Below are positions 54,862 to 64,000 of a stretch of 64,000 nt of DNA, piece by piece. Both the position numbers and the translations under genes were made by a program. The stretch is from Exilispira sp964581895. Lineage in GTDB: Bacteria; Spirochaetota; JAAYUW01. Location: NCBI GenBank assembly GCA_964581895.1, contig CAZOPR010000004.1:186001-250000 (forward strand), in the 5' to 3' direction. The notes beneath the pieces are model-generated. The model was given only the letters and a program-made list of their open reading frames with translations, searched no databases and was not told the origin of the DNA. The first letter of the stretch is position 1; each line of letters opens with the position of its first letter.

Positions 54862-55701
54862 GAATTAAAAAAAAATATAAAATCAATTAAAAAGATTATT
54901 AAAATCGGCTTGAAAGAAGATTTTAATAGTAAAGGAGATATAACTTCTTCGGCTATCTTTTCAAATGAAAAGGGAAAAACACAGATTGTAGCTAAGCAAG
55001 ATGGGGTTTTATCTGGTATTGATATTGCTGAACTGGTATTTTTAATGGTAGATAAAACGATAATTTTTAAAAAACATAAAATTGATTCAGAAAAAATTTA
55101 TAAACAGGATATTATAGCGACAGTTGAGGGTAATTTACTTTCATTACTTAAAGCAGAAAGAACAGCATTAAATTTTTTAGGTTATTTAAGTGGCATTGCG
55201 ACAAAAACAGCCAGATTCGTGGAATTAACAAATAATAATACTACTATTTTGGATACAAGAAAAGTTCTTGCAGGTTATAGAGTTTTAGCAAAATATGCTG
55301 TAAGATGCGGTGGTGCTAAAAATCATAGGTATGGTTTATATGATATGATAATGATAAAAGATAATCATATTGACGGGGCAAAAGGTATTACAAATGCTGT
55401 TAATAAAGTAAGAAAAAAATATAAGGATAGATATAAAATTGAAGTTGAAACAAGAAATCTTGAAGAAGTTAAAGAAGCAAAAGCTTTAAATGTAGATAGA
55501 ATTATGCTTGATAATATGGATTTCGATAGCGCAAAAGAAGCCTTAAAAATTATTAATAATAAAATTGAAACCGAAATTTCTGGAAATATGGATGAAGAAA
55601 AAGTCATAAAATTTTCAGATCTTAAGCCAACATATATATCTATAGGTTCACTAACACATTCAGTCATATCATTTGATTTTTCTATGAAGTTTATAAATTA
55701 G
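54853..55701 (+). CDS. nadC: quinolinate phosphoribosyltransferase
   Basis: This 282-residue enzyme makes nicotinate mononucleotide from quinolinate and PRPP. Motifs: KEDFNSKGDITSSAIF, LNFLGYLSGIATKT, DTRKVLAGYRVLAKYAVRCGG, KNHRYGLYDMIMIKDNHI. GAGGG before 54853 supports this start over an in-frame ATG at 54820. It is followed by nadA 11 nt later. Confidence 0.95.
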   Translation: MDIELKKNIKSIKKIIKIGLKEDFNSKGDITSSAIFSNEKGKTQIVAKQDGVLSGIDIAELVFLMVDKTIIFKKHKIDSEKIYKQDIIATVEGNLLSLLKAERTALNFLGYLSGIATKTARFVELTNNNTTILDTRKVLAGYRVLAKYAVRCGGAKNHRYGLYDMIMIKDNHIDGAKGITNAVNKVRKKYKDRYKIEVETRNLEEVKEAKALNVDRIMLDNMDFDSAKEALKIINNKIETEISGNMDEEKVIKFSDLKPTYISIGSLTHSVISFDFSMKFIN

Positions 55702-55712
55702 GGAGAAAAATC

Positions 55713-56756
55713 ATGGACTTAATAAAAGAAAAAATTTTAGAAATAAAAGAAGAATTGAAAGAAAATTTAATTATTGCGGCACATCATTATCAAAATGAGC
55801 AGATTGTGGAACTGGCTGATTTTGTTGGTGATTCTTATATGCTAGCAAAAAAAGCAGCCAATACTTCAAAGCAAAATATAGTGCTTTGCGGTGTAAGATT
55901 TATGGCTGAGACTGCTAAAATCCTTGCAAATGAAAATCAAAAAGTTTATATACCTGATTTTAATTCTTTATGTCCTTTAGCTGAAAAGGTAAAGTTGGAC
56001 GACTTACAAAATATATTCTATTTTTTAAAAGATAAAAAAAATCTTGATGTAGTAATAGTAACTTATGTAAATTCTTATGTTGATATTAAATCTTTTACAG
56101 GTCAACATGGTGGAAGTTGCTGTACATCTTCAAATGCAGAAAAAATCATCAAGTATTACTTAAATAAAAACAAAAAGATAATTTTTGTGCCTGATTTTTA
56201 TCTTGGCTCAAATACAGCGATTAAGATGAAAAATGTTAAAACTAAAAGTATATTTATAAGAGATGAGATAAACTTAAAAGAGGAAGATAGTTATGATGAT
56301 ATAGATATTTTCCTCTGGAATGGATTTTGCCCGGTTCATCAGGTTTATTCAAAAGAAGATATTTTTAATCTTAGAAAAAATTTTCCTCAAATAAAGATTG
56401 TGGTTCATCCAGAATCAAAAGTTGAAGTAGTTAGCCAGGCAGATTTTTCTGGTTCAACAGAATTCATATACAATTTGATTAAGAATTCTGAAAATGGTTC
56501 CACTTGGGCTGTTGGGACAGAATCAACTTTTGTAAATAGACTTCAAAAAGAGAATCCAGATAAAAAGATTTTTTCTTTGAAAGAATCTTATTGTAAAAAT
56601 ATGCAAAAAATAAATTTAGATAATTTATGCAATTTATTATTGAAAATAAGAGATAAACAGGCAGACAATAATGAAATAATCTTAGATAAATCTGAAAGGG
56701 AATACAGTGCAATTAGTCTTAAAATGATGATAGATATAGCAGAAGGGAAAATTTGA
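55713..56756 (+). CDS. nadA: quinolinate synthase
   Basis: This 347-residue [4Fe-4S] enzyme condenses iminoaspartate with dihydroxyacetone phosphate. It shows HHYQ, VGDSYMLA, CPLA, GGSCCTSSNA, WNGFCPVHQ and the C-terminal SYCKNMQKINL, whose cysteines bind the cluster. GGGAGA precedes the ATG. nadB is not in the window, so iminoaspartate is made by an enzyme encoded elsewhere. Confidence 0.95.
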   Translation: MDLIKEKILEIKEELKENLIIAAHHYQNEQIVELADFVGDSYMLAKKAANTSKQNIVLCGVRFMAETAKILANENQKVYIPDFNSLCPLAEKVKLDDLQNIFYFLKDKKNLDVVIVTYVNSYVDIKSFTGQHGGSCCTSSNAEKIIKYYLNKNKKIIFVPDFYLGSNTAIKMKNVKTKSIFIRDEINLKEEDSYDDIDIFLWNGFCPVHQVYSKEDIFNLRKNFPQIKIVVHPESKVEVVSQADFSGSTEFIYNLIKNSENGSTWAVGTESTFVNRLQKENPDKKIFSLKESYCKNMQKINLDNLCNLLLKIRDKQADNNEIILDKSEREYSAISLKMMIDIAEGKI

Positions 56757-56759
56757 TAT

Positions 56760-58592
56760 TTATTCTTTTTTTATGTTTGCTTTTAATTCAGAATTAAGTG
56801 CATTTAGTTCTTCTGCAATAGCAGCAATTTCCTGGGAGATATTGTTAAAGATATTTAATGTAGTAACAGAATCATCTATAGAATTACCAGTATTTAAAAT
56901 TGATGAATTTATTTCATTATAATTAGCATTTAGCTTTTGAATATCATCTTTTATAGATCTTATGTCATTTTGATAGTTTAAAAATAATAACGAAAGTTCA
57001 TCAAAAACTTTTTTTAATCTATCTGCTATTTTATAATTTGCAGTAATAACAGAATAGATCTTGTCTGTTGATTCTGTAGTTTTTTCAGCAAGTTTTCTGA
57101 TTTCTCCTGCTACAACAGCGAAACCTTTACCACTTTCCTTTGCTCTTGCAGCTTCAATGGAAGCATTTAATGCCAAAAGGTTTGTCTGTTCTGAAATTTC
57201 GGTTATTAAAGTTAGAGATTCTTCGACAACTTCTGTTGAATCTCTAAATTCTTTTAACATATTAGAGGATTTTGAAATTATCTCCTTAGATTGTTCGATT
57301 TTAAATGTTGTTTCTTCCGTTTTTTTACTTATATCATTGAATCCTTTTGTAACAGCGGATAAAGAGGAGATTAAACTGGAAAGTTTATCTTTAACATTTA
57401 AAAATTGCTGTCCAACATTTTCAGCTTGTATACTTATGACTTTTGTAATGTCAAGGTTATCTTTTGTCTTTTCTTGTAGTATTTCAGCTGCTTTGGTCAT
57501 GTCGGAATTCATTTTTGATAGTAATTTTTTTTCACTTTCAATTTCTTCTTTTTGTTTCTGAATAATTTCATTGACTTTAGAAAGTCTTATAAATGCTATT
57601 AAAACGCCGTATAATATAACTGTGTAAAAACCAAATCCGAAATAACCAAAGGTTTTAGTAATAACAAAATATAGATAACCATTTAACAATATTATAGCAT
57701 CTACTCCAATTGAAGCAAGGAATGTAAGATTAATAATATGGCCTATATATGTACCTCGAGAGCAAATTCCGATTAAGGCAATTAAATCATGAACTAAAGG
57801 ACCTAAAATAAATAAAGCAATAAGGAATGCTAAAAATGGCAAATTAAATTCTATGATAGATAAATTAAATAAGGATGAAGCAAAAGAAATTAAAAGTATT
57901 TCTCCTCCGACAGAACCAATACTTGAAAAAAAGTAGGATAAACTTGATACAAAATTTTCAAATCTATAGATTTTCCCTCTAGCAATATAACCTCTTCTCG
58001 AATCTCTTATAACCCTTATTATATAAATCAAAGAAAAAGATAAGGCTGAATAAACAGGACCATAAATCATAGTTATAGGAATCATTAATGAATAATCGAG
58101 TGAAAAAATTTCGTAGGATGAAATTCTTATTTGAGAAAGATTAAAAATAATTCCATTAATTAAAAATAAAAGAAATATTATATCAGGTTGATTAAATTCA
58201 AAGTTTGAAAAAATATTTACGAAAAATTCTTTTTTTTGAAAAATTAAATAAAAAATAAGATATATTGCTAAACCTAAAATAATTTCTACAAAATAAGAAA
58301 AATAATCTGCTCTTTTAGCGATTTTATATGCTTGATTAATCAATAATTTTTCAAAGTCTGCAAATGTACTTTCTTCTGCATTAACATCTTTATCTTTTAA
58401 TATTTCATCTATCTTTTTCCAGAAAGTTCTATTTAAGTTTCTTTCGCTTAAAGCATTTCTCACTCTTCTAACTTTTGTTGCAAAATCAATAATCTGCTTT
58501 TTTTCTTTTTTCTTTTTCTCGTTCTTATTTATTTTTGAAGATTTGCTTAATTTATTTTCTTTAATATTAGAAGAGGGTAATTTTGCTGTCAT
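56760..58592 (-). CDS. polytopic membrane methyl-accepting chemotaxis-like protein
   Basis: This 610-residue protein has a cytoplasmic, coiled, lysine-rich N-terminus (about 1-90), at least seven hydrophobic helices (about 95-340) and a C-terminal MCP signalling domain (about 380-600) with the tip LISEQTNLLALNAS-like sequence and EAARAKESGKGFAVVAGEIRKLAEKT. No periplasmic ligand domain or HAMP is visible. The sensor is therefore membrane-embedded. It is separated from nadA by 3 nt. Confidence 0.82.
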   Translation of the reverse strand: MTAKLPSSNIKENKLSKSSKINKNEKKKKEKKQIIDFATKVRRVRNALSERNLNRTFWKKIDEILKDKDVNAEESTFADFEKLLINQAYKIAKRADYFSYFVEIILGLAIYLIFYLIFQKKEFFVNIFSNFEFNQPDIIFLLFLINGIIFNLSQIRISSYEIFSLDYSLMIPITMIYGPVYSALSFSLIYIIRVIRDSRRGYIARGKIYRFENFVSSLSYFFSSIGSVGGEILLISFASSLFNLSIIEFNLPFLAFLIALFILGPLVHDLIALIGICSRGTYIGHIINLTFLASIGVDAIILLNGYLYFVITKTFGYFGFGFYTVILYGVLIAFIRLSKVNEIIQKQKEEIESEKKLLSKMNSDMTKAAEILQEKTKDNLDITKVISIQAENVGQQFLNVKDKLSSLISSLSAVTKGFNDISKKTEETTFKIEQSKEIISKSSNMLKEFRDSTEVVEESLTLITEISEQTNLLALNASIEAARAKESGKGFAVVAGEIRKLAEKTTESTDKIYSVITANYKIADRLKKVFDELSLLFLNYQNDIRSIKDDIQKLNANYNEINSSILNTGNSIDDSVTTLNIFNNISQEIAAIAEELNALNSELKANIKKE

Positions 58593-58601
58593 TTATATTT
58601 C

Positions 58602-59759
58602 CTACTTCTTTAAATATTTTAATAACTCCTCTACTTTATCGGTTTTTTCCCACGAAAATTTATCTCTTCCAAAATGACCAAATGTTGCTGTTTCAGTATA
58701 AATAGGTTTTTGAAGATTAAGGTGATTTATTATATCTTTAGGTTTTAATGGGAAAATTTTTTCAACAATTTCTTCAACTTTATCTTCCGGATATTTTCCA
58801 GTTCCAAAGAAATTTAAAGTAACAGATACAGGATGAGCAATTCCAATAGCATAAGCAAGTTCAATTTCACATTTTTCCGCAATATCTGCTTTAACAATGT
58901 TTTTACATATATACCTTGCCATGTAAGCAGCTGATCTATCTACTTTAGTTGGATCTTTACCAGAAAAAGCGCCACCGCCAACTTTACCAGCCCCACCATA
59001 AGTATCTACAACTATTTTTCTTCCAGTGAGACCTGTATCACCCATAGGTCCACCTATAACGAATCTTCCAGTTGGATTAATAAGATAAATAGTTTTAGAA
59101 TCAAGCATTTTTTCAGGCAATGCCTGTTTTATTACTTTTTCAATCAAGTTTTCTTTTAATTCTTCATATGAAATATCAGGGTCATGCTGGTGAGAAAGAA
59201 CAACGGTATGGATTCTAAAAGGAATACCATCTTTATATTCTACAGTAACCTGACATTTCCCGTCTGGTCGTAAACAAGGCATCAAACCATTTTTTCTTAC
59301 TTCTGATGCCTTAAGCATGATATTGTGAGCAAAAACAATTGGGGCTGGCATCAGTTGTTCTGTTTCTTTACAAGCATAGCCAAACATCATCCCCTGATCT
59401 CCAGCACCCATCTCATGTTCTTTTATCTCATCTACTCCCATAGCAATATCTGGTGATTGTCTGTTTATGTTAGTCAATATCCCACAGGATTTGTAATCAA
59501 GACCATAATCAGGATTATCATAGCCAACTTTTCTTATGATTCCTCTAGCTATATCCTGTATATCAATGAAACCTTTACTTAAAGTCATTTCACCACCAAT
59601 GACAATGACTCCATTTGAAGCAAATGTTTCAATTGCTACTCTTGCGTCTGGCTGTAAAGTCAAGGCTGCATCTAAGATTGCATCTGAAATTTGATCGCAA
59701 AGTTTATCTGGGTGCCCTTCTCCTACTGATTCTGATGTGAATAGATATGTATTTGCCAT
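58602..59759 (-). CDS. metK: S-adenosylmethionine synthetase
   Basis: This 385-residue MetK has FTSESVGEGHPDKLCDQ (ATP site), GAGDQGMMFGYA and GGGAFSGKDPTKVDRSAAY. It makes SAM. AAAGGA about 8 nt before 59759 selects that ATG over the in-frame codon at 59792. No SAM riboswitch is visible. Confidence 0.96.
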   Translation of the reverse strand: MANTYLFTSESVGEGHPDKLCDQISDAILDAALTLQPDARVAIETFASNGVIVIGGEMTLSKGFIDIQDIARGIIRKVGYDNPDYGLDYKSCGILTNINRQSPDIAMGVDEIKEHEMGAGDQGMMFGYACKETEQLMPAPIVFAHNIMLKASEVRKNGLMPCLRPDGKCQVTVEYKDGIPFRIHTVVLSHQHDPDISYEELKENLIEKVIKQALPEKMLDSKTIYLINPTGRFVIGGPMGDTGLTGRKIVVDTYGGAGKVGGGAFSGKDPTKVDRSAAYMARYICKNIVKADIAEKCEIELAYAIGIAHPVSVTLNFFGTGKYPEDKVEEIVEKIFPLKPKDIINHLNLQKPIYTETATFGHFGRDKFSWEKTDKVEELLKYLKK

Positions 59760-59822
59760 TTTTATTCCTTTTATTGTATTATTTTTATTCAAAAAACAAT
59801 ATAAGTTAAATAAGTCAAGAAA

Positions 59823-59851
59823 TTGTTTAGCTTAGTTATTTACTTTATAAA
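59823..59851 (+). promoter_or_regulatory. putative promoter of the tandem phosphoribosyltransferase gene
   Basis: TTGTTT (59823-59828) and TATAAA (59846-59851) are spaced by 17 nt, about 45 nt before the start codon. Confidence 0.45.
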
Positions 59852-59896
59852 AAAAAAATTTAAAATCTAAGAAACTATTTTATAAGAAGGTAAAAT

Positions 59897-61078
59897 ATGA
59901 ATTTTGTATTTAAATCAGCTAAACAAATTATGTATGAATCATTTTTACTTGGTAAAAAATTGTATGATTTAAATATCAGACCAAATCATGCTATCTCACT
60001 TTGGAGAGGTGGAACTATTGTTGGTATTGGGATAAATGAATACTTTAGGCTTCAAGGAATTTTTATAAATCATACTGCTATAACTACTTCTACTTATGGA
60101 GAAAATTTTACACAAAAAGAGGTTATAGTAAAAGGTTTAGAGCATGTTATCAAAGTTGTTGTTCCAGAAGATATACTTTTAATAATCGATGATATTTATG
60201 ATACAGGTGAAACCATATCACATTTACTTGCATTACTTCAACATCAGACCAGAAAAAATATGCCTCATCAGGTCTATGTGGCAACTTTAGACAGAAAACC
60301 AGAAAAAAACATCTACAATACAAATTTGGTTTATTTAAATGATTATGATAAAGATTGCTGGGTAAATTACCCCCATGAAATCTCAGATCTTTTAATAGAT
60401 AATAAAGATTTTGTTCTTAAAGAAAATTATCCAGATATCTTTGATTTATTATCTAAAAAATCTTTTCCTATTGAAAACTTAAATATTGTTGAAGATTATC
60501 TTTGGTTAACCCCTGAAAAAATACAGATAGATTCGATAAAACTTGGTGTAAATATATTTTACTCGGATTTTGAGCCAGATTTTTTAATTGCTTTATGGCC
60601 TGGTGGTGTAATATCAGGTATTTATATCCATGAAACCTACAAATATTTAAATAAAATAAATGGGAATCCAAAGAAAAATCCAGATCATGTCGCCATAAAT
60701 ACATCCTCTTCTCATCTATCATATAAGAGTAATATTATAGGTTTGCCGTACCTCTTAGAAAGGGTGGAGGATACAAGCAATATACTGATTATTGACACAA
60801 CTTTCAAGGCAGGTATTTATGTCAATCCGGTTGTAGATAAACTTAAAGAGGGACTTCGAAGGAACTTAAATCATAAAAATATAAAAGTTGCATCTGTCTA
60901 TTTTGATGTTAATTCAAAATATACATGGACCACAAAACCAAATTTTAAGGAACCACACTATTATCTTTCAACCGTAAATAAGGAAGTGATATATCCTCAT
61001 TCAATACATAGACTTTATAGACCAAAGCAAGAGGTAAAAAATCGATATCCAGAATTGCACGATATAATTTACAATTAA
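59897..61078 (+). CDS. tandem phosphoribosyltransferase-like protein
   Basis: This 393-residue protein contains two homologous phosphoribosyltransferase domains. The first (about 1-180) has a full PRPP-loop motif ILLIIDDIYDTGETIS. The second (about 200-393) keeps the fold pattern (DFLIALWPGGVISGIYIHETY matching HAISLWRGGTIVGIGINEYF) but its loop is ILIIDTTFKAG, lacking the second acid and the DTG, so it is likely inactive and structural or regulatory. The substrate is unknown; it resembles purine-type enzymes. Confidence 0.82.
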   Translation: MNFVFKSAKQIMYESFLLGKKLYDLNIRPNHAISLWRGGTIVGIGINEYFRLQGIFINHTAITTSTYGENFTQKEVIVKGLEHVIKVVVPEDILLIIDDIYDTGETISHLLALLQHQTRKNMPHQVYVATLDRKPEKNIYNTNLVYLNDYDKDCWVNYPHEISDLLIDNKDFVLKENYPDIFDLLSKKSFPIENLNIVEDYLWLTPEKIQIDSIKLGVNIFYSDFEPDFLIALWPGGVISGIYIHETYKYLNKINGNPKKNPDHVAINTSSSHLSYKSNIIGLPYLLERVEDTSNILIIDTTFKAGIYVNPVVDKLKEGLRRNLNHKNIKVASVYFDVNSKYTWTTKPNFKEPHYYLSTVNKEVIYPHSIHRLYRPKQEVKNRYPELHDIIYN

Positions 61079-61092
61079 AACTTACAATTATA

Positions 61093-63753
61093 TTAATTTT
61101 CAATTTTAATGAAATTATCGCTTTTAAATAAATAAGAAATGCAATTTTGAATTATATATAAAAACTGATTTTTTTGATTTTGTATTTTATAGATATACTT
61201 TTTTTTGCAGTTTTTAGGACAAACAAAATCATTCAATATATTTCTTTCCAAGCAACCTCTACTAATAAATAATGGTGGATTAAATTCTTTTATTTCAAAT
61301 AAAGATAAACTTTTATTAATTTCAGAAGCCAATTTATTGTTTTTAATTTCTTCTTTTATTTCATCCTTAAATTCTATCCAGAATAGACCGAATAAAGATT
61401 TTATGTAATTTGAGTAATATTTATAAGAGAATATATTTGCAATATAAATATAAAAATCAAAATAAAAAAAAATATTTGGATCATTTAAGTACTTTTTATA
61501 AAAATGAAAATGCCAAGAAGAGTTAATTCCAAAAATATAAATATATTTCTTATTTCTTACTATTAATTTTTCTATTAATTCGATATATGTGTTTTCATTA
61601 TCTATGATTGGATGTAAAGGTAAAAATAGAATATTTTCTATTTTAAAAATAGTATCATTTTTTTCTATATCTAACTCTTTTAAGTTATCAAAAGTTATAA
61701 AAGGAATGATATTAGTATCATCAAGTTGCTCTATATAATTTTTAGGAGAAATTTTTTTTCTATAAAAAATGTCATCCACTAAAATATTATTCTTATATAA
61801 TTTTTCAAAAATCCAATTTTTTTGTTCGATTATATTTAGTTTATCAGTATTTATATTATCAATATTATTTAAAAAATCTGCATGAAAAGGATTTTGCTTA
61901 AAAAAAAGTTGTTGAAAAAGAACTTGTTCAATTATTGAATCATAAATAGATTTGTCAGATTCAGAATATAGAAAATCATACAGATTTTTTCTAACATCCT
62001 CTTTAATCTGATTTACAATTTTTTTATTCAAAGAAGGTTGAATAAAGATTTTATCAAAAATATTTTTTAACTTATAATCTATATTAACTTTAATTTCAAA
62101 ATTATCATCTTTTTGAGTTTTACTAATCTCCTGTTCAAAAATTTTTAAATAAGATTTATCACCTAGCCTTTTTTGAGCCATAAAATTCAACCTGTTATCG
62201 AACTTTTTATCAAGAATATTGTAAGAATAAATCATATTTATTTCATATAAACCAATATTAGTATCAGTTTTATTGCTATTATGGCTCTGCTTTTTGTTTT
62301 CAAATTCTACATCAAAATTTTCTATCTTAAAATCAATTGATACTTTTAACTTTTCTTCTTCTAAAAGATTTTCATTAATTTTTTTTAAGTCTAAATTTCT
62401 ATCTGATATTTTTCTAAGGATAAAAAAGTCACTTTTTATAAGAAGGCTTAGGTTGAATTCATCAAGATTGATATTATTAGAAAACAAACTTTTATCTAAT
62501 TTTTGTTTACCATATTTAGAATTAAAAATATTAAAAAATTCAATTAGTGATGGGGAAGATATTTTTACTACTTGAGCTTTATATCCTTTATATACTTCTC
62601 TATCATTTACCATTATTTTTACTGCAGAAAATGGAAAAGACATAATTTTATCTTTTATTTTAACTAATATTAATATACCATCCCTTTGACTGATATCTTC
62701 ATCAAGTTTAACAAGAATGAAATTTTTATTGAAATCTTTAATAACGCCAAGTTCTGTTCCTATATGAAAAGGGAAAAATGGATTTATAAGTTTTTCGCCA
62801 TTTTGATTGTTTAAATAGCCATTTGTTGGGATTCTTGAAAATGAAAGTAGTATATTTTTATTATTATTTTCAAAGTTTTTACTTTTATTTTCATCTAAAT
62901 TATTATTAAAAGCCAGATTATTTAAAAAATCTTCTGGCTTCTCAATAATTCTATCTAAAATATTTCTATAGTTTTTAACAGTATTAAAAGTATATTCTGG
63001 ATCTTTCATCCTTCCTTCAATCTTAAATGAATCAACTCCAATTTTGGCTAACTTAATTATATTATCTTTCAAATTTAGATCATTACATGAAAATAAGGAC
63101 AAATTGAGATCATCATACCTTGTTTTTGATGTAAAATTAAAATAGTTTCGACATATTTGAGCACATTCACCCCTATTTCCACTTCTTTTTAGTAAAATTC
63201 CAGATGCAAGGCAAAATCCAGAAAAACTGTAGCATAATGCTCCATGAATAAAAACTTCTATTTCAATATCAGTAAATTCTTTTTTAATATCATAAATATC
63301 ATAAAAAGTACTTTCTCTTGCAAGTATAACTCTTTTTATCCCAAGATTTTTTATAATTTCATAGGAATAGTTGGAGTAGGTGCCACTTTGAGTTGAAGCA
63401 TGGATATTTATCTCTTTCAAAAAATATTTGATTAAGCCAATAATACCGAAATCCTGTATTATTATTGCGTTTGGAGGGAAAAATTGAAGGAATTTTAATA
63501 GTTTAATTAGTTGTTTTAATTCATCCTCTTTAATAATTGTGTTTAATGTTAGATAAATTTTTTTATTATTATTTTTTGCATAAAGTAAAAGTTTTCGATA
63601 TTGTTTTTCATCAAAATTAACCGCATACTTTCTGGCTGAAAAATGAGATAGACCAAAGTAAACGGCATCAGCTCCAGCATTAAATGCATAAATCGCACTT
63701 TCCAAACTTCCAGCAGGAGCTATTAATTCGGGGATTTTCAGATTTTTATTCAT
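61093..63753 (-). CDS. U32 peptidase-family protein (RlhA/TrhP-like)
   Basis: This 886-residue protein starts with the U32 domain (about 1-270): ELIAPAGSLESAIYAFNAGADAVYFG, the signature EVFIHGALCYSFSGFCLAS and RGECAQICR with Cys residues, and KIEGRMKDPEYT. Family members RlhA and TrhP take part in hydroxylation of 23S rRNA or tRNA. The long C-terminal part (about 300-886) is divergent, and near the end has a cysteine cluster (CLERNILNDFVCPKNC). It is longer than E. coli RlhA (about 650 aa). Confidence 0.85.
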   Translation of the reverse strand: MNKNLKIPELIAPAGSLESAIYAFNAGADAVYFGLSHFSARKYAVNFDEKQYRKLLLYAKNNNKKIYLTLNTIIKEDELKQLIKLLKFLQFFPPNAIIIQDFGIIGLIKYFLKEINIHASTQSGTYSNYSYEIIKNLGIKRVILARESTFYDIYDIKKEFTDIEIEVFIHGALCYSFSGFCLASGILLKRSGNRGECAQICRNYFNFTSKTRYDDLNLSLFSCNDLNLKDNIIKLAKIGVDSFKIEGRMKDPEYTFNTVKNYRNILDRIIEKPEDFLNNLAFNNNLDENKSKNFENNNKNILLSFSRIPTNGYLNNQNGEKLINPFFPFHIGTELGVIKDFNKNFILVKLDEDISQRDGILILVKIKDKIMSFPFSAVKIMVNDREVYKGYKAQVVKISSPSLIEFFNIFNSKYGKQKLDKSLFSNNINLDEFNLSLLIKSDFFILRKISDRNLDLKKINENLLEEEKLKVSIDFKIENFDVEFENKKQSHNSNKTDTNIGLYEINMIYSYNILDKKFDNRLNFMAQKRLGDKSYLKIFEQEISKTQKDDNFEIKVNIDYKLKNIFDKIFIQPSLNKKIVNQIKEDVRKNLYDFLYSESDKSIYDSIIEQVLFQQLFFKQNPFHADFLNNIDNINTDKLNIIEQKNWIFEKLYKNNILVDDIFYRKKISPKNYIEQLDDTNIIPFITFDNLKELDIEKNDTIFKIENILFLPLHPIIDNENTYIELIEKLIVRNKKYIYIFGINSSWHFHFYKKYLNDPNIFFYFDFYIYIANIFSYKYYSNYIKSLFGLFWIEFKDEIKEEIKNNKLASEINKSLSLFEIKEFNPPLFISRGCLERNILNDFVCPKNCKKKYIYKIQNQKNQFLYIIQNCISYLFKSDNFIKIEN

Positions 63754-63886
63754 TTATTTTCTTCTTCTTAGTTGAGATTATTTATTTTATTTGCAATTTC
63801 AGAAAAATTAATCGAATAAAAATTTATTTAGTCAACAATTTGATTTTTAATTTTGCTTTTTTAAAATTTTATAATAAATTATAAAT

Positions 63887-64000
63887 ATGATTGCAATTAT
63901 TGGTCATTCAAATACAGATAATGATTGCCTTGGTTCTATGGTTTTGATGAGGTATATATATCCAGATGCTATACTGGTTAAAAGTAACCTTATCCATCCT
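63887..64000 (+). CDS. DHH-family phosphoesterase, 5' fragment
   Basis: Only 38 codons are in the window. The start MIAIIGHSNTDNDCLGSMVL has the first DHH-family motif (GH-x-N-x-D-x-D), as in RecJ-like, pyrophosphatase or A-adding CBS-tRNA nucleotidyltransferase proteins. The gene continues beyond the edge, so the subfamily cannot be told. Confidence 0.65.
   Translation, partial: MIAIIGHSNTDNDCLGSMVLMRYIYPDAILVKSNLIHP

Noticed and set aside
59760..59896. Possible SAM riboswitch before metK
   Set aside because: None of the conserved SAM-aptamer stems is visible in the AT-rich gap.

Overview
The window is an AT-rich (roughly 28% GC by eye), gene-dense stretch of a bacterial chromosome or metagenome scaffold, with one 100-N assembly gap at 49466-49565. 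Bacterial promoters and Shine-Dalgarno sites are present, and TAA and TGA are both used as stops. TonB, a TonB-dependent outer-membrane receptor, lipoproteins and an alpha-2-macroglobulin/PBP1C pair indicate a diderm (Gram-negative type) cell. Lysine 5,6-aminomutase, Kal, Kce and butyrate kinase indicate an anaerobic amino-acid fermenter that makes acetate and butyrate from lysine. CheX, MCP-like, GGDEF and PilZ proteins indicate chemosensory and c-di-GMP signalling. I do not assign a phylum.

Layout. 0-4.8 kb (minus): kamD-kamE, a class V aminotransferase and a CheX/receiver/PilZ fusion, apparently one operon. 4.8-7.1 kb (plus): a decayed histidine-kinase-like protein and an unknown exported protein. 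7.1-11.7 kb (plus): a cobalamin riboswitch, a beta-propeller lipoprotein, TonB and a BtuB-like receptor. 11.8-17.4 kb: branching enzyme, GroES, ComM and CCA-adding enzyme. 17.4-24 kb (plus): phosphohexomutase, butyrate kinase, TyrS, a 55-residue ferredoxin, an HD-like protein, Kal and Kce. Hsp20 at 24-24.5 kb (minus) has a sigma-54-type promoter. 25-30.5 kb (plus): Lgt and a Gld-like ABC cluster. 30.9-39.7 kb (minus): flavin reductase, DUF1858 protein, PbpC and a 1867-residue alpha-2-macroglobulin. 39.8-40.7 kb: an eroded IS256-type insertion sequence. 40.8-46.5 kb: an EndoQ-like nuclease, two unknown membrane/exported proteins, CitX, GlmS and a response regulator. 46.6-51.4 kb (minus): tRNA-Phe overlapped by a MerR-like gene, PlsY, Der, a 13-bp minisatellite with the gap, and PtsI. 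51.5-61 kb: PlsC-TruD, a diguanylate cyclase, NadC-NadA, a polytopic MCP, MetK and a tandem phosphoribosyltransferase. 61-64 kb: a U32 peptidase-family protein and the start of a DHH-family gene.

How it fits together. The cobalamin-import operon would supply the cofactor that KamDE needs. Kal, Kce and butyrate kinase supply later steps of the same lysine fermentation, but lie about 15-20 kb from kamDE, and kamA and kdd are not in the window. The features most worth a second look are the B12 operon with a BtuG-like lipoprotein, the MerR reading frame that ends inside the tRNA-Phe anticodon, the sigma-54 promoter of hsp20, the tandem phosphoribosyltransferase, the EndoQ homologue and the minisatellite.
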